Assembly (NCBI GenBank): GCA_964591255.1
Contig: CAZQAA010000196.1
Span: 1 to 6,356, forward strand
From: CAZQAA01 sp964591255
GTDB taxonomy: Bacteria > Desulfobacterota > DSM-4660 > Desulfatiglandales > Desulfatiglandaceae
Direction of reading: 5' to 3'
DNA length: 6,356 nucleotides
Within the stretch, counting starts at the first letter, position 1. The number at the start of each line of letters is the position of its first letter. Of this stretch, positions 1 through 5,687 are shown in pieces. A program made the translations under genes and the position numbers. Under the pieces are notes generated by a model that did no database searches, had not been told where the DNA came from, and worked only from the letters and a program-made list of their open reading frames with translations.

Positions 1-1
1 T

Positions 2-529
2 GCATTACTGATATTATTGTGCCTGATTGTACGGAAATTGACCCGCTTTGATCCTGGAAAAGAACAGATAAGGACCCTGTCTGGAATAGTGGCCTATGCC
101 ATGATTATCAATGTCTTCTTTTTTATACTTGAGTTGTTTACAGCATTTTATAGTCAGATACCAGGTCATATGCATCCTCTTGTTTTCCTCTTTAAGGGGT
201 TGGAAGGACACGGAAGGCTTGCCCCGTGGATGTGGACTGCAACGGGATTTGCATTTGTTGCGCTTGTACTTTTGATAGTTCCGGCTATGCGTAGAAAAGA
301 GGATATATTGGTTGTTGCCTGCTGTTCCGTAATTATAGCCACATGGATCGACAAGGGATTGGGCCTTATAATAGGCGGTTTTACCCCCAACCCATTCGAT
401 AGGGTGACTGATTACTGGCCCACCATGCCAGAGATTATGATTGCCCTGGGCATATGGGCGACCGGTTTCTTTGTATTGACAGTTCTCTATAAAATTGCAG
501 TTTCAGTCAAGGAAGAGGTTGCGGCCTAA
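2..529 (+). CDS. dsrP: NrfD/PsrC-family membrane subunit, probably DsrP (3' part only)
   Basis: The reading frame is open from the first bases of the window to a TAA at 527-529, so the gene starts upstream and only about 175 C-terminal residues are visible. They form about four to five hydrophobic helices separated by short polar loops, the layout of NrfD-type integral membrane subunits that exchange electrons with the menaquinone pool. Loop features that I associate with DsrP of the sulfite-reduction complex DsrMKJOP include FYSQIPGHMHP, the APWMWT segment, WIDKGLGLIIGGF and the late YWPTMPEI loop before the last helix. The tail is short and charged (KEEVAA). The family is well supported. 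The choice of DsrP over HmcC- or QrcD-like relatives rests on recalled motifs, and the other subunits lie outside the window. A ferredoxin gene follows after 59 bases on the same strand, probably in the same transcript. Confidence 0.75.
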   Translation, partial: ALLILLCLIVRKLTRFDPGKEQIRTLSGIVAYAMIINVFFFILELFTAFYSQIPGHMHPLVFLFKGLEGHGRLAPWMWTATGFAFVALVLLIVPAMRRKEDILVVACCSVIIATWIDKGLGLIIGGFTPNPFDRVTDYWPTMPEIMIALGIWATGFFVLTVLYKIAVSVKEEVAA

Positions 530-588
530 CATGGTGGCTAATTTTATTATTGCGAGTTTTTAACAACAAGTATTAGGAGGAAAATTCT

Positions 589-777
589 ATGGCTTATGAA
601 GTAGTAGTTGATCCTGACAAATGTGAAGGGTGTGAGGAGTGTGTAGAGGTTTGCCCTGTGGATGTATATGAAATTCAGGATGGGAAATCGGTACCTGTTA
701 ATGCAGAAGAATGTCTTGGATGCGAAAGCTGTATCGAAGTTTGTGACCAGGAGGCAATTACAGTTACAGAGGTTTAA
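589..777 (+). CDS. 2[4Fe-4S] ferredoxin
   Basis: A 62-residue soluble electron carrier with two bacterial-type [4Fe-4S] motifs: C12-x2-C15-x2-C18-x3-C22-P and C42-x2-C45-x2-C48-x3-C52. All eight ligands are present. The second motif is followed by Asp instead of the usual Pro. The protein is very rich in Asp and Glu, typical of low-potential clostridial/Desulfovibrio-type ferredoxins that pass electrons between cytoplasmic oxidoreductases. There is no signal peptide, so it is cytoplasmic. The start is firm: ATG at 589 has a consensus AGGAGG at 575-580 with an 8-base spacer. It lies 59 bases after the dsrP-like gene and is followed by a terminator, so it is probably the last gene of that operon. 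A functional link to the Dsr complex is an inference from position only. Confidence 0.95.
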   Translation: MAYEVVVDPDKCEGCEECVEVCPVDVYEIQDGKSVPVNAEECLGCESCIEVCDQEAITVTEV

Positions 778-780
778 GGG

Positions 781-861
781 CTAACATAAACAGAAAAGCC
801 GTCTCTTACAATATAAGATTGTAAGGGCGGCTTTTTTGTTTTTTTTATTGTTTTATGTTAG
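781..861. repeat. outer inverted repeat enclosing the terminator
   Basis: CTAACATAAA at 781-790 is the exact reverse complement of TTTATGTTAG at 852-861. The two arms flank the terminator hairpin at 794-846, giving a nested palindrome between the convergent ferredoxin and cytochrome c3 genes. The outer arms could close a longer stem in RNA from either strand. Confidence 0.7.
794..846 (+). terminator. rho-independent terminator after the ferredoxin gene
   Basis: A long hairpin pairs 794-801 plus 803-812 with 818-827 plus 828-835. It has a single bulged T at 802, one G-T pair and a 5-base loop (813-817). A T-rich run (832-846, one G inside) follows directly. This ends the dsrP-ferredoxin transcript. 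On the - strand the same hairpin is followed by TTTTCTGTTT, so it may also stop the convergent cytochrome c3 transcript, though with a weaker U tract. Confidence 0.92.
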
Positions 862-875
862 AGCCACCAAGTAGT

Positions 876-1307
876 TTATGATTTCTTTTGATGGCAGGAA
901 CTGCATTTTTTAAGCGCTTTTAATTCTTTTTTGGTGATCTTGCCGTCTTTCGCCAAGGCCTTGTGGCAACCCGTGCAGTTTTTGTGAAAGGCTGCTTTTA
1001 AGTTTATAACCTCTTCACCTTCTTCTTTCACGGGATTATGGCACTCTATACATTCCTTTACCGGATCACCCTCTTTCCACACGTTTTTGCCATCTTTGTA
1101 TTCATGATGGCACTCGGTGCACGCAATTCCATGTTCCGTGACATGCTTATTATGTTCAAATGTTACAGGACCTTTTTTGTCCGGTTCATATCCCTCATTA
1201 TTGATGGTAACCTCGTCAGGCGTATCGGTGGCCATCAGCGAGTGCATGGACATGAAAAAAACAGAAACGACCATAACGAGCAAGACCGATATTACCTTTT
1301 TGTTCAT
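876..1307 (-). CDS. periplasmic tetraheme cytochrome c3 (class III)
   Basis: A 143-residue secreted multiheme cytochrome. Residues 1-26 are a Sec signal peptide (NKK, a hydrophobic stretch, then LMA before the probable cleavage site). There are four CXXCH heme c sites, at C63-H67, C86-H90, C111-H115 and C135-H139. The FxHxxH element (H52, H55), the extra His directly after the first heme motif (H68) and H108 just before the third motif fit the bis-histidine axial ligands of the cytochrome c3 family. Such proteins carry electrons in the periplasm between hydrogenases or formate dehydrogenases and membrane complexes. A GTG start at 1319 is possible in frame, but it lies inside the ribosome binding site, so ATG at 1307 is chosen. 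The gene has its own promoter, overlapping the end of pabC, and converges on the ferredoxin gene. I cannot tell type I from other c3 subtypes. Confidence 0.93.
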   Translation of the reverse strand: MNKKVISVLLVMVVSVFFMSMHSLMATDTPDEVTINNEGYEPDKKGPVTFEHNKHVTEHGIACTECHHEYKDGKNVWKEGDPVKECIECHNPVKEEGEEVINLKAAFHKNCTGCHKALAKDGKITKKELKALKKCSSCHQKKS

Positions 1308-1316
1308 AGCTGTTTT

Positions 1317-1324
1317 CACCTCCT
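1317..1324 (-). promoter_or_regulatory. ribosome binding site of the cytochrome c3 gene
   Basis: The - strand reads AGGAGGTG, a near-perfect Shine-Dalgarno, 9 bases before the ATG at 1307. The upstream in-frame GTG (1317-1319) is part of this element, which rules it out as the start. Confidence 0.9.
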
Positions 1325-1410
1325 TTCTTTATGATTTTTTAGAACACCTTAATTACAACGCGATATATAAATATGGCATGGGTATTTAGATATGTTAACA
1401 CTTTGGTAAA

Positions 1411-1440
1411 ACTATAATAAAAGGGAGCCGAAGCTGTCAA
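1411..1440 (-). promoter_or_regulatory. sigma70-type promoter for the cytochrome c3 gene
   Basis: On the - strand a consensus -35 box TTGACA (1435-1440) is separated by 18 bases from TATAGT (1411-1416), five of six matches to the -10 consensus. The -35 box covers the pabC stop codon (1437-1439). Transcription would start near 1404, giving an untranslated leader of about 95 bases. Confidence 0.7.
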
Positions 1441-2294
1441 GAAACTATTTTTGCATATTCCCATAACTCGCCCCTATATTTGAGGACAAGTGACCGAAAA
1501 TTCTGTGAAAGGGCATAGTTGCCAATATGTGTTGCAGGCATGATTCCGATCATTGAATTGAGTATCCATACCTGATCTGCCTTATATATTTCTTCCAGTG
1601 TAATTTTGCATTCTTTGATTCTTTTTCCATTCTTTTTCCACATTAAACGTAGCATTTTCAATGTGATGCCCGGCAAGATTCCCTGGGCTTCAGGGGTAAT
1701 CCAATCTTTACCTGCTTGTATAAGAATACTTCCCGTGGCTGTCTCCGTTATGAATCCATCTATATCCGTTAGGATTGCCTCATCGGCACCAGAATCAATT
1801 GCCCACTGCCTGGCCCAGAGATTGTATAGATAATTAAGTGTCTTATGGTTTGCAACAGGTGTGCTCCTCGGCTTGCAAAAGGGGATCAGTCTCCAGCCCT
1901 TTTCATACTGTTCTCTGCTAAGAGGAATATATGGGCGGGCAGTTATCAGCCAGGTGGGTATCTGGCATCTTGGCAGCCCTAATCCCGCAACTGTTCCACG
2001 AGTGAGGATGATTTTAACGGACGCATGTCCCTGTTGCAGTTTGTTGATTTCGAGCAGTTTTTCTATGATACCTTTTTCCTTTAATGGTTCAGGGAAGCTG
2101 ATACCAAAGAAATCGGAAGATTCCTGTAGGCGTTTTAAATGTTGTTCAAGAAAAAAGGGTTTTCCATCTTCGGCTCGGATAGTTGTAAAAAGCCCGTCTC
2201 CATATACAAAGCCCCTGTCAAACACGGATACTTTGGCATCTTCTTCCGGCACAAGGCGGCCATTCAGACAGACAAAGGTGTTTTTTGAAGACAT
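1437..2294 (-). CDS. pabC: aminodeoxychorismate lyase (class IV aminotransferase fold)
   Basis: A 285-residue fold-type IV PLP enzyme. The N-terminal block DRGFVYGDGLF (residues 26-36) and R55 (in HLKRL) match the family; R55 should bind the PLP phosphate. K151 in NHKTLNYLYN is the expected Schiff-base lysine, and E184 in ITETATGS should contact the pyridine nitrogen. The same fold includes branched-chain and D-amino acid aminotransferases. The lyase call, converting 4-amino-4-deoxychorismate to p-aminobenzoate and pyruvate, rests mainly on its position as third gene after pabA and pabB, with KTLN-type active-site spacing in agreement. ATG at 2294 has AGGAGA about 10 bases upstream. It begins 28 bases after pabB, so the two are co-transcribed. 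An aminotransferase activity cannot be excluded. Confidence 0.85.
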   Translation of the reverse strand: MSSKNTFVCLNGRLVPEEDAKVSVFDRGFVYGDGLFTTIRAEDGKPFFLEQHLKRLQESSDFFGISFPEPLKEKGIIEKLLEINKLQQGHASVKIILTRGTVAGLGLPRCQIPTWLITARPYIPLSREQYEKGWRLIPFCKPRSTPVANHKTLNYLYNLWARQWAIDSGADEAILTDIDGFITETATGSILIQAGKDWITPEAQGILPGITLKMLRLMWKKNGKRIKECKITLEEIYKADQVWILNSMIGIMPATHIGNYALSQNFRSLVLKYRGELWEYAKIVS

Positions 2295-2322
2295 TTTTCC
2301 ATTTTCTCCTGCTATAAAAAAT

Positions 2323-3762
2323 TCAGGTTCTTGACCGGCAAAATTTTAGCATCAGAAACGCCTTTGCCTTGTGTATGGTCTCTTCATACTCCTGTTCCGG
2401 TACCGAGTCATAGACTATTCCTCCTCCTGCCCCATAATAGCAGTGATTTGCTTTAATAATCAATGTTCGAATGGCAATATTCAAGTCCATTTGTCCCCGT
2501 GTTCCAAGATATCCTATAGAGCCTGTATAGATGTGCCGGCAGTGAGGTTCAAGTTCTTCTATTATTTCCATGGCGCGGATTTTAGGACAACCGGTAATAG
2601 ATCCACCTGGAAAGGTAGCATTCAGTATCTCAGCAATGCCCGTTGTTGGAGAAATTTTTCCCTCTACTATAGAAACCAAATGGTGGACGTATCGGTAGTT
2701 TTCAAGGCGTTTATGTTCCCGGACATTGATAGAGCCGGAAACACAGATTTTGCCTAAATCATTTCTTAAAAGATCTACGATCATGGATAGCTCTGCATCA
2801 TCTTTTGGGTTTTTGATAAGGTCATCGCGGTATTGATTGTCCTCTTGCTCTGTTATTCCCCTTGGACGTGTGCCTTTTATGGGACGCGTTTCGATTGTGT
2901 GTCCGTCACTCCATAGAAAGCGTTCCATAGAGGTACATATGACGTGGTGGTCTCCTGCATTAATATAACCGTAAAACGGGGCTGGACTATCCTTGAATAG
3001 AGCACAAAAAAGTGATTTCGGATCTCCTTGAAATTCCGCATGAAATCGTTGGGACAGATTTATTTGATAAACATGTCCTTCCTCAATATAACGGTGTATT
3101 TTTTTTATCGCCTCTATATATTGTTCACGAGTGAAGTTGCTTGAGACAGGACCGACATAAAAATCTCTTTCCTGCCGTTTTTTCGAAAGACACTCAAAAA
3201 AATTGTGGGCCTTCCAAAAAGGATAACAGTCTGTATTATCTGAAAATTGTTCGCTTGCAAAAGCCAACTGCATGAACTTGACACCTTTTTTTTGATGATC
3301 AAGGATTGCGATTTTAGAGGGAATGATCCAATACATATCCGGAAGTTTGAGATCGTCCAGGGTGAGTCGAGGTAATTTTTCCAATACGTTTTTGGTGTCA
3401 TAAGCAATGTACCCCATGGTCCCGCCTTGAAATGGAAGTATGAAATGGGTGCTTTTATCTTCCTGTTTGATTTTTGCAATTATATCTTGGAGCGCATAAA
3501 CAGGATCATCCTCGTCACGTATTAGCCTGTCCCCAAATTGCAGCTGGCATGTTCTTCCTTTACTGGAAAATATGCTCAGTGGATCCCATCCGGCAATGGA
3601 GTAATGTGCACAATCACTATTGCCACCGCTTAAGAGTAAAACACTCCCAGGAGAGGAGAGCTTTGGCATAAGGAGGTTTAAAAATTCAGACGGACCTGAA
3701 CATGGATATGTGTCGGACAATGACTTAAGTGAGATAGATGGAAGTTGCTGTGCAATGCTCAT
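2323..3762 (-). CDS. pabB: aminodeoxychorismate synthase component I
   Basis: A 479-residue chorismate-utilising enzyme that aminates chorismate to 4-amino-4-deoxychorismate using ammonia from PabA. The N-terminal domain contains GGTMGYIAYD (113-122). The chorismate-binding domain runs from about residue 210 to the end, with PIKGTRPRG (294-302), ELSMIVDLLRNDLGK (324-338), GGSITGCPKIRAMEI (386-400) and a glycine-rich GAGGGIVYDS (444-453). K296 in PIKGT is diagnostic: PabB enzymes have this lysine, which forms a covalent intermediate, whereas anthranilate synthase TrpE has alanine (PIAGT). The ATG at 3762 overlaps the pabA stop by four bases (ATGA), and I see no convincing Shine-Dalgarno in front of it, so translation probably depends on ribosomes finishing pabA. 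The length is normal for the family and no catalytic motif is broken. Confidence 0.94.
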   Translation of the reverse strand: MSIAQQLPSISLKSLSDTYPCSGPSEFLNLLMPKLSSPGSVLLLSGGNSDCAHYSIAGWDPLSIFSSKGRTCQLQFGDRLIRDEDDPVYALQDIIAKIKQEDKSTHFILPFQGGTMGYIAYDTKNVLEKLPRLTLDDLKLPDMYWIIPSKIAILDHQKKGVKFMQLAFASEQFSDNTDCYPFWKAHNFFECLSKKRQERDFYVGPVSSNFTREQYIEAIKKIHRYIEEGHVYQINLSQRFHAEFQGDPKSLFCALFKDSPAPFYGYINAGDHHVICTSMERFLWSDGHTIETRPIKGTRPRGITEQEDNQYRDDLIKNPKDDAELSMIVDLLRNDLGKICVSGSINVREHKRLENYRYVHHLVSIVEGKISPTTGIAEILNATFPGGSITGCPKIRAMEIIEELEPHCRHIYTGSIGYLGTRGQMDLNIAIRTLIIKANHCYYGAGGGIVYDSVPEQEYEETIHKAKAFLMLKFCRSRT

Positions 3763-4328
3763 GGCTTTTGTTCTAAAAAATTTTTAATAATTTTGCTTCC
3801 ATATTCAGATAAAAATGATTCGGGATGGAATTGTACGCCATAAACGGGGTAACGAGGATGCCAAAGGGCCATTGGGACCCCATCTCTGCTCCTGGCTATT
3901 ATCTTTAATGGGGAACCAACGGGATGGCACATAAGTGAGTGATACCGAGCTGCCTGGAAAGGGGAGGGCAGCCCCTGCAGGATGGCTTTCTGATTATGAT
4001 ATATGTTATCTTTTTTCCCGTGCACCGGCAGGGGAGATCGAACCGTGCTACCGCCAAACACCTCGTTTAAGGCCTGCATCCCGAGGCAGACACCGAGGAT
4101 AGGGACCTTTCTATAAAAATGTTTGATTACTGATCTGCTGATACCCGCCTGTTGCGGATTCTTTGGACCTGGAGAAATGCAGATCCACTGGAAATCATAT
4201 TGTTCAAACTGTTCAATGGTGATTTCATCATGGCGGAAGACCGCTATTTTTATTTGGAAAGTAGAAAACAGTTGTACCAGGTTATAGGTGAAAGAATCGT
4301 AATTGTCGATAATGATAAGCTGTTGCAA
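3759..4328 (-). CDS. pabA: aminodeoxychorismate synthase component II (glutamine amidotransferase)
   Basis: A 189-residue class I glutamine amidotransferase that releases ammonia from glutamine for PabB. Visible motifs are DNYDSFTYNL (8-17), the oxyanion-loop SPGP (52-55), the nucleophile elbow GVCLGMQ with C81, HGK (103-105), RYHSL (128-132), and GVQFHPES (164-171) with the catalytic H168 and E170. Sequence alone does not separate PabA from TrpG, and some bacteria use one protein for both. The direct 4-base overlap with a PabB carrying the diagnostic lysine supports PabA here. No ATG is available before the first motif: the start is TTG at 4328, with GGGGG at 4335-4339. An intrinsic terminator lies just upstream (4347-4384), suggesting attenuation control of the operon. 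Confidence 0.92.
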   Translation of the reverse strand: MQQLIIIDNYDSFTYNLVQLFSTFQIKIAVFRHDEITIEQFEQYDFQWICISPGPKNPQQAGISRSVIKHFYRKVPILGVCLGMQALNEVFGGSTVRSPLPVHGKKDNIYHNQKAILQGLPSPFQAARYHSLMCHPVGSPLKIIARSRDGVPMALWHPRYPVYGVQFHPESFLSEYGSKIIKNFLEQKP

Positions 4329-4334
4329 AGCCTG

Positions 4335-4339
4335 CCCCC
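4335..4339 (-). promoter_or_regulatory. probable ribosome binding site of pabA
   Basis: The - strand reads CGGGGGCAGGCT before the TTG start at 4328. The G5 run lies 6 bases from the start. It is a weak, non-standard site combined with a non-ATG codon, which would suit low expression of the operon. Confidence 0.4.
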
Positions 4340-4346
4340 GAATAAG

Positions 4347-4384
4347 AAAATAAAAAGGCCACCCCGTACAAGTCTGGGTGGCCT
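4347..4384 (-). terminator. intrinsic terminator in the pabA leader (probable attenuator)
   Basis: On the - strand a perfect 9-bp stem, AGGCCACCC (4384-4376) with GGGTGGCCT (4364-4356), closes an 11-base loop and is followed by TTTTATTTTC (4355-4346). This is a textbook rho-independent terminator pointing towards pabA and ending 18 bases before its start codon. There is no - strand gene between it and the right end of the window, so it does not end an upstream gene seen here. In the + direction it has no T tract. Confidence 0.85.
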
Positions 4385-4393
4385 GAGGCCTGA
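4380..4393 (-). repeat. tandem 7-bp repeat next to the leader terminator
   Basis: TCAGGCC occurs twice without a gap on the - strand (4393-4387 and 4386-4380). The downstream copy contributes GGCC to the left arm of the terminator stem. The upstream GGCC (4387-4390) could instead pair with it in a small GGCC-TCA-GGCC hairpin. This is suggestive of an alternative fold but short. Confidence 0.5.
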
Positions 4394-4430
4394 CATAACT
4401 TGATTAATAATGCTGCAGATGTTATTTACT

Positions 4431-4458
4431 TTAATAATATAATATTAACCTGTGTCAG
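4431..4458 (-). promoter_or_regulatory. candidate promoter for pabABC (proximal)
   Basis: On the - strand CTGACA (4453-4458, five of six matches to the -35 consensus) is 16 bases from TATTAA (4431-4436, four of six) in a very AT-rich stretch. A start near 4424 would give a leader of about 95 bases with the terminator hairpin inside it. This is only a pattern match. Confidence 0.35.
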
Positions 4459-4516
4459 ACAAGATATAAATTGGACTTCAACTTTCCTGTAAAAACATGG
4501 AGTTGGCAATCTCCTG

Positions 4517-4545
4517 CTTAAAAGAGATCTGCGGTTCCATATCAA
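4517..4545 (-). promoter_or_regulatory. candidate promoter for pabABC (distal)
   Basis: On the - strand TTGATA (4540-4545, five of six) and TTTAAG (4517-4522, four of six) are 17 bases apart. Use of this site would give a leader of about 180 bases, long enough to include the CTGACA/TGTCAG inverted repeat (4453-4458 and 4390-4395). It is an alternative to the proximal candidate. Confidence 0.22.
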
Positions 4546-4583
4546 AACGTGTTGTTTTCTGTAAGGATAGGGAAGACAGGGTC

Positions 4584-4590
4584 GAGGGAG
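4584..4590 (+). promoter_or_regulatory. ribosome binding site deciding the start of the YchF-like gene
   Basis: GAGGGAG lies 10 bases before GTG at 4601 but only one base before the more upstream in-frame TTG at 4592. The GTG is therefore the likelier start, and it also gives the short N terminus (MTRLGIIG) expected before a YchF P-loop. Confidence 0.65.
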
Positions 4591-4600
4591 ATTGATTGAT

Positions 4601-5650
4601 GTGACTAGACTTGGTATCATTGGACTTTCCGGATCTGGCAGATCCACCATTTTTGCTGCCCTTACAGGGGCAAGAGGGGAAGAAGGGGAGAAAAGATATT
4701 TCCGGAGTGATCTTCGTATCAGTACAGTAACGGTCAGGGATGAGCGAATCGATTATTTGGTGGAGATATTTAAGCCAAAAAAAACCGTTTACGCCAAGGT
4801 GGAGTATCTCTTGCCTCCTGACGTGTCCGCCGGGTCCTCTTCAAAGTCGGATGGAGGTTTATGGAATCAGGTGCGTGTATGTGATGCCCTGTTACACGTG
4901 GTGAGAAATTTCAGGTCTCCTGATAACTCTTCTCCCACTCCAGAGAAGGATTTCTGGCAGCTGGAAGAGGAAATGATACTAAGTGACTTCTATGTCTGTG
5001 AAAAAAGGCTTGAAAGGATAGAATTTGACAGAAAGAGAGGCAAACAAGCGGAAGGTTCGGAAGCCTCGTTGATCAAGTCATGCCTTGAATCTCTTGAGAA
5101 TGATCTGCCTTTACGGGCAGTGCCTCATTTGGCATCAAACCCGGCGCTGAGGGGATTTACATTCCTATCGGCCAAGCCACTCCTTGTTATTGTTAATAAC
5201 GAGGATGATGATGAGGCCCTTCCAGAGTGGGCAAACAAACCCCAGGGAGTGGATTTGACCGTACTCAGGGGGCGTCTTGAAATGGATATTGCATCTATGT
5301 CACAAAGTGAGGCTAAAGAGTTCCTTGATCTTTACCATATCAGGGAGTCTGCGTTGGATCGCATTATCAAGAGTTCCTATCGGCTTTTGGACAGGATATC
5401 TTTTTTCACAGTGGGTTCGGATGAGGTAAAGGCATGGCCTGTTACTTCAGGCACAACAGCCCTTGATGCCGCAGGAACTATCCATTCAGATATAAAAAAG
5501 GGATTTATCTGTGCAGAGGTCATCTCGTTTGAGGATTTTAAGTCTTTTGGAAGCTTTCAAGAAGCAAAAAAGGCGGGGGCAGTGCGTCTTGAGGGTAAGG
5601 AATATATGGTACAGGATGGTGATATAATAAGTTTCAGGTTTAATATTTAG
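4601..5650 (+). CDS. diverged YchF/OLA1-like P-loop protein with C-terminal TGS-type (DUF933) domain
   Basis: A 349-residue protein, close to the usual YchF length (about 363). Collinear YchF features: the P-loop GLSGSGRST (8-16), a VRDERIDYLVEIFKPKKTVYA segment (45-65), VRVCDALLHVVRNF (91-104), a helical EKRLERIE arm (134-141), a beta strand ending in NNEDDD (199-204), and a C-terminal TGS-type domain from about residue 272 (AAGTIHSDIKKGFICAEV, then RLEGKEYMVQDGDIISFRF). Genuine YchF proteins bind ATP or GTP and associate with ribosomes. Here key residues differ: the Walker A lysine is Arg (R14), and where YchF has the DIAGLVKGAS switch II motif this protein has LLPPDVSAGS (70-79) with no DxxG. 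The base-recognition NxxE appears as N199-N-E-D202. I therefore name the family but not a function. It probably coexists with a normal ychF elsewhere. argC follows after 37 bases on the same strand, probably co-transcribed. Confidence 0.85.
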   Translation: MTRLGIIGLSGSGRSTIFAALTGARGEEGEKRYFRSDLRISTVTVRDERIDYLVEIFKPKKTVYAKVEYLLPPDVSAGSSSKSDGGLWNQVRVCDALLHVVRNFRSPDNSSPTPEKDFWQLEEEMILSDFYVCEKRLERIEFDRKRGKQAEGSEASLIKSCLESLENDLPLRAVPHLASNPALRGFTFLSAKPLLVIVNNEDDDEALPEWANKPQGVDLTVLRGRLEMDIASMSQSEAKEFLDLYHIRESALDRIIKSSYRLLDRISFFTVGSDEVKAWPVTSGTTALDAAGTIHSDIKKGFICAEVISFEDFKSFGSFQEAKKAGAVRLEGKEYMVQDGDIISFRFNI

Positions 5651-5687
5651 TGGCTGCTATGAATGTATTGCAAGAGGGGTTATTTCT

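Noticed and set aside
917..957. EF-hand-like DGKITKKEL segment between the third and fourth hemes of the cytochrome
   Set aside because: The acidic residues at loop positions 1 and 3 are missing, so calcium binding by an EF-hand is not supported.
1117..1389. + strand ORFs of 90-98 codons opposite the cytochrome c3 gene
   Set aside because: They are antisense shadows of a gene with four heme motifs and a signal peptide, and show no motif or ribosome binding site of their own.
1424..1435. AGC-TTCG-GCT mini-hairpin followed by CCCTTTT after pabC on the - strand, as a terminator
   Set aside because: The stem is only three base pairs and cannot be extended, and it lies between the -35 and -10 boxes of the cytochrome promoter.
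4438..4443. Perfect TATAAT on the + strand as a -10 box for the YchF-like gene
   Set aside because: No recognisable -35 box or extended -10 TG is found at proper spacing, and the surrounding run of A and T makes a chance match likely.
4478..4540. A 20-codon - strand ORF (MEPQISFKQEIANS...) in the pabA leader, possible leader peptide
   Set aside because: There is no Shine-Dalgarno before its ATG, no run of regulatory codons such as Trp or Phe, and it ends about 95 bases before the terminator stem, too far for classic ribosome-stalling attenuation.
4426..4650. A 74-codon - strand ORF spanning the divergent intergenic region
   Set aside because: It overlaps the P-loop coding start of the YchF-like gene in antisense, shows no known motif and has biased composition typical of a shadow frame.
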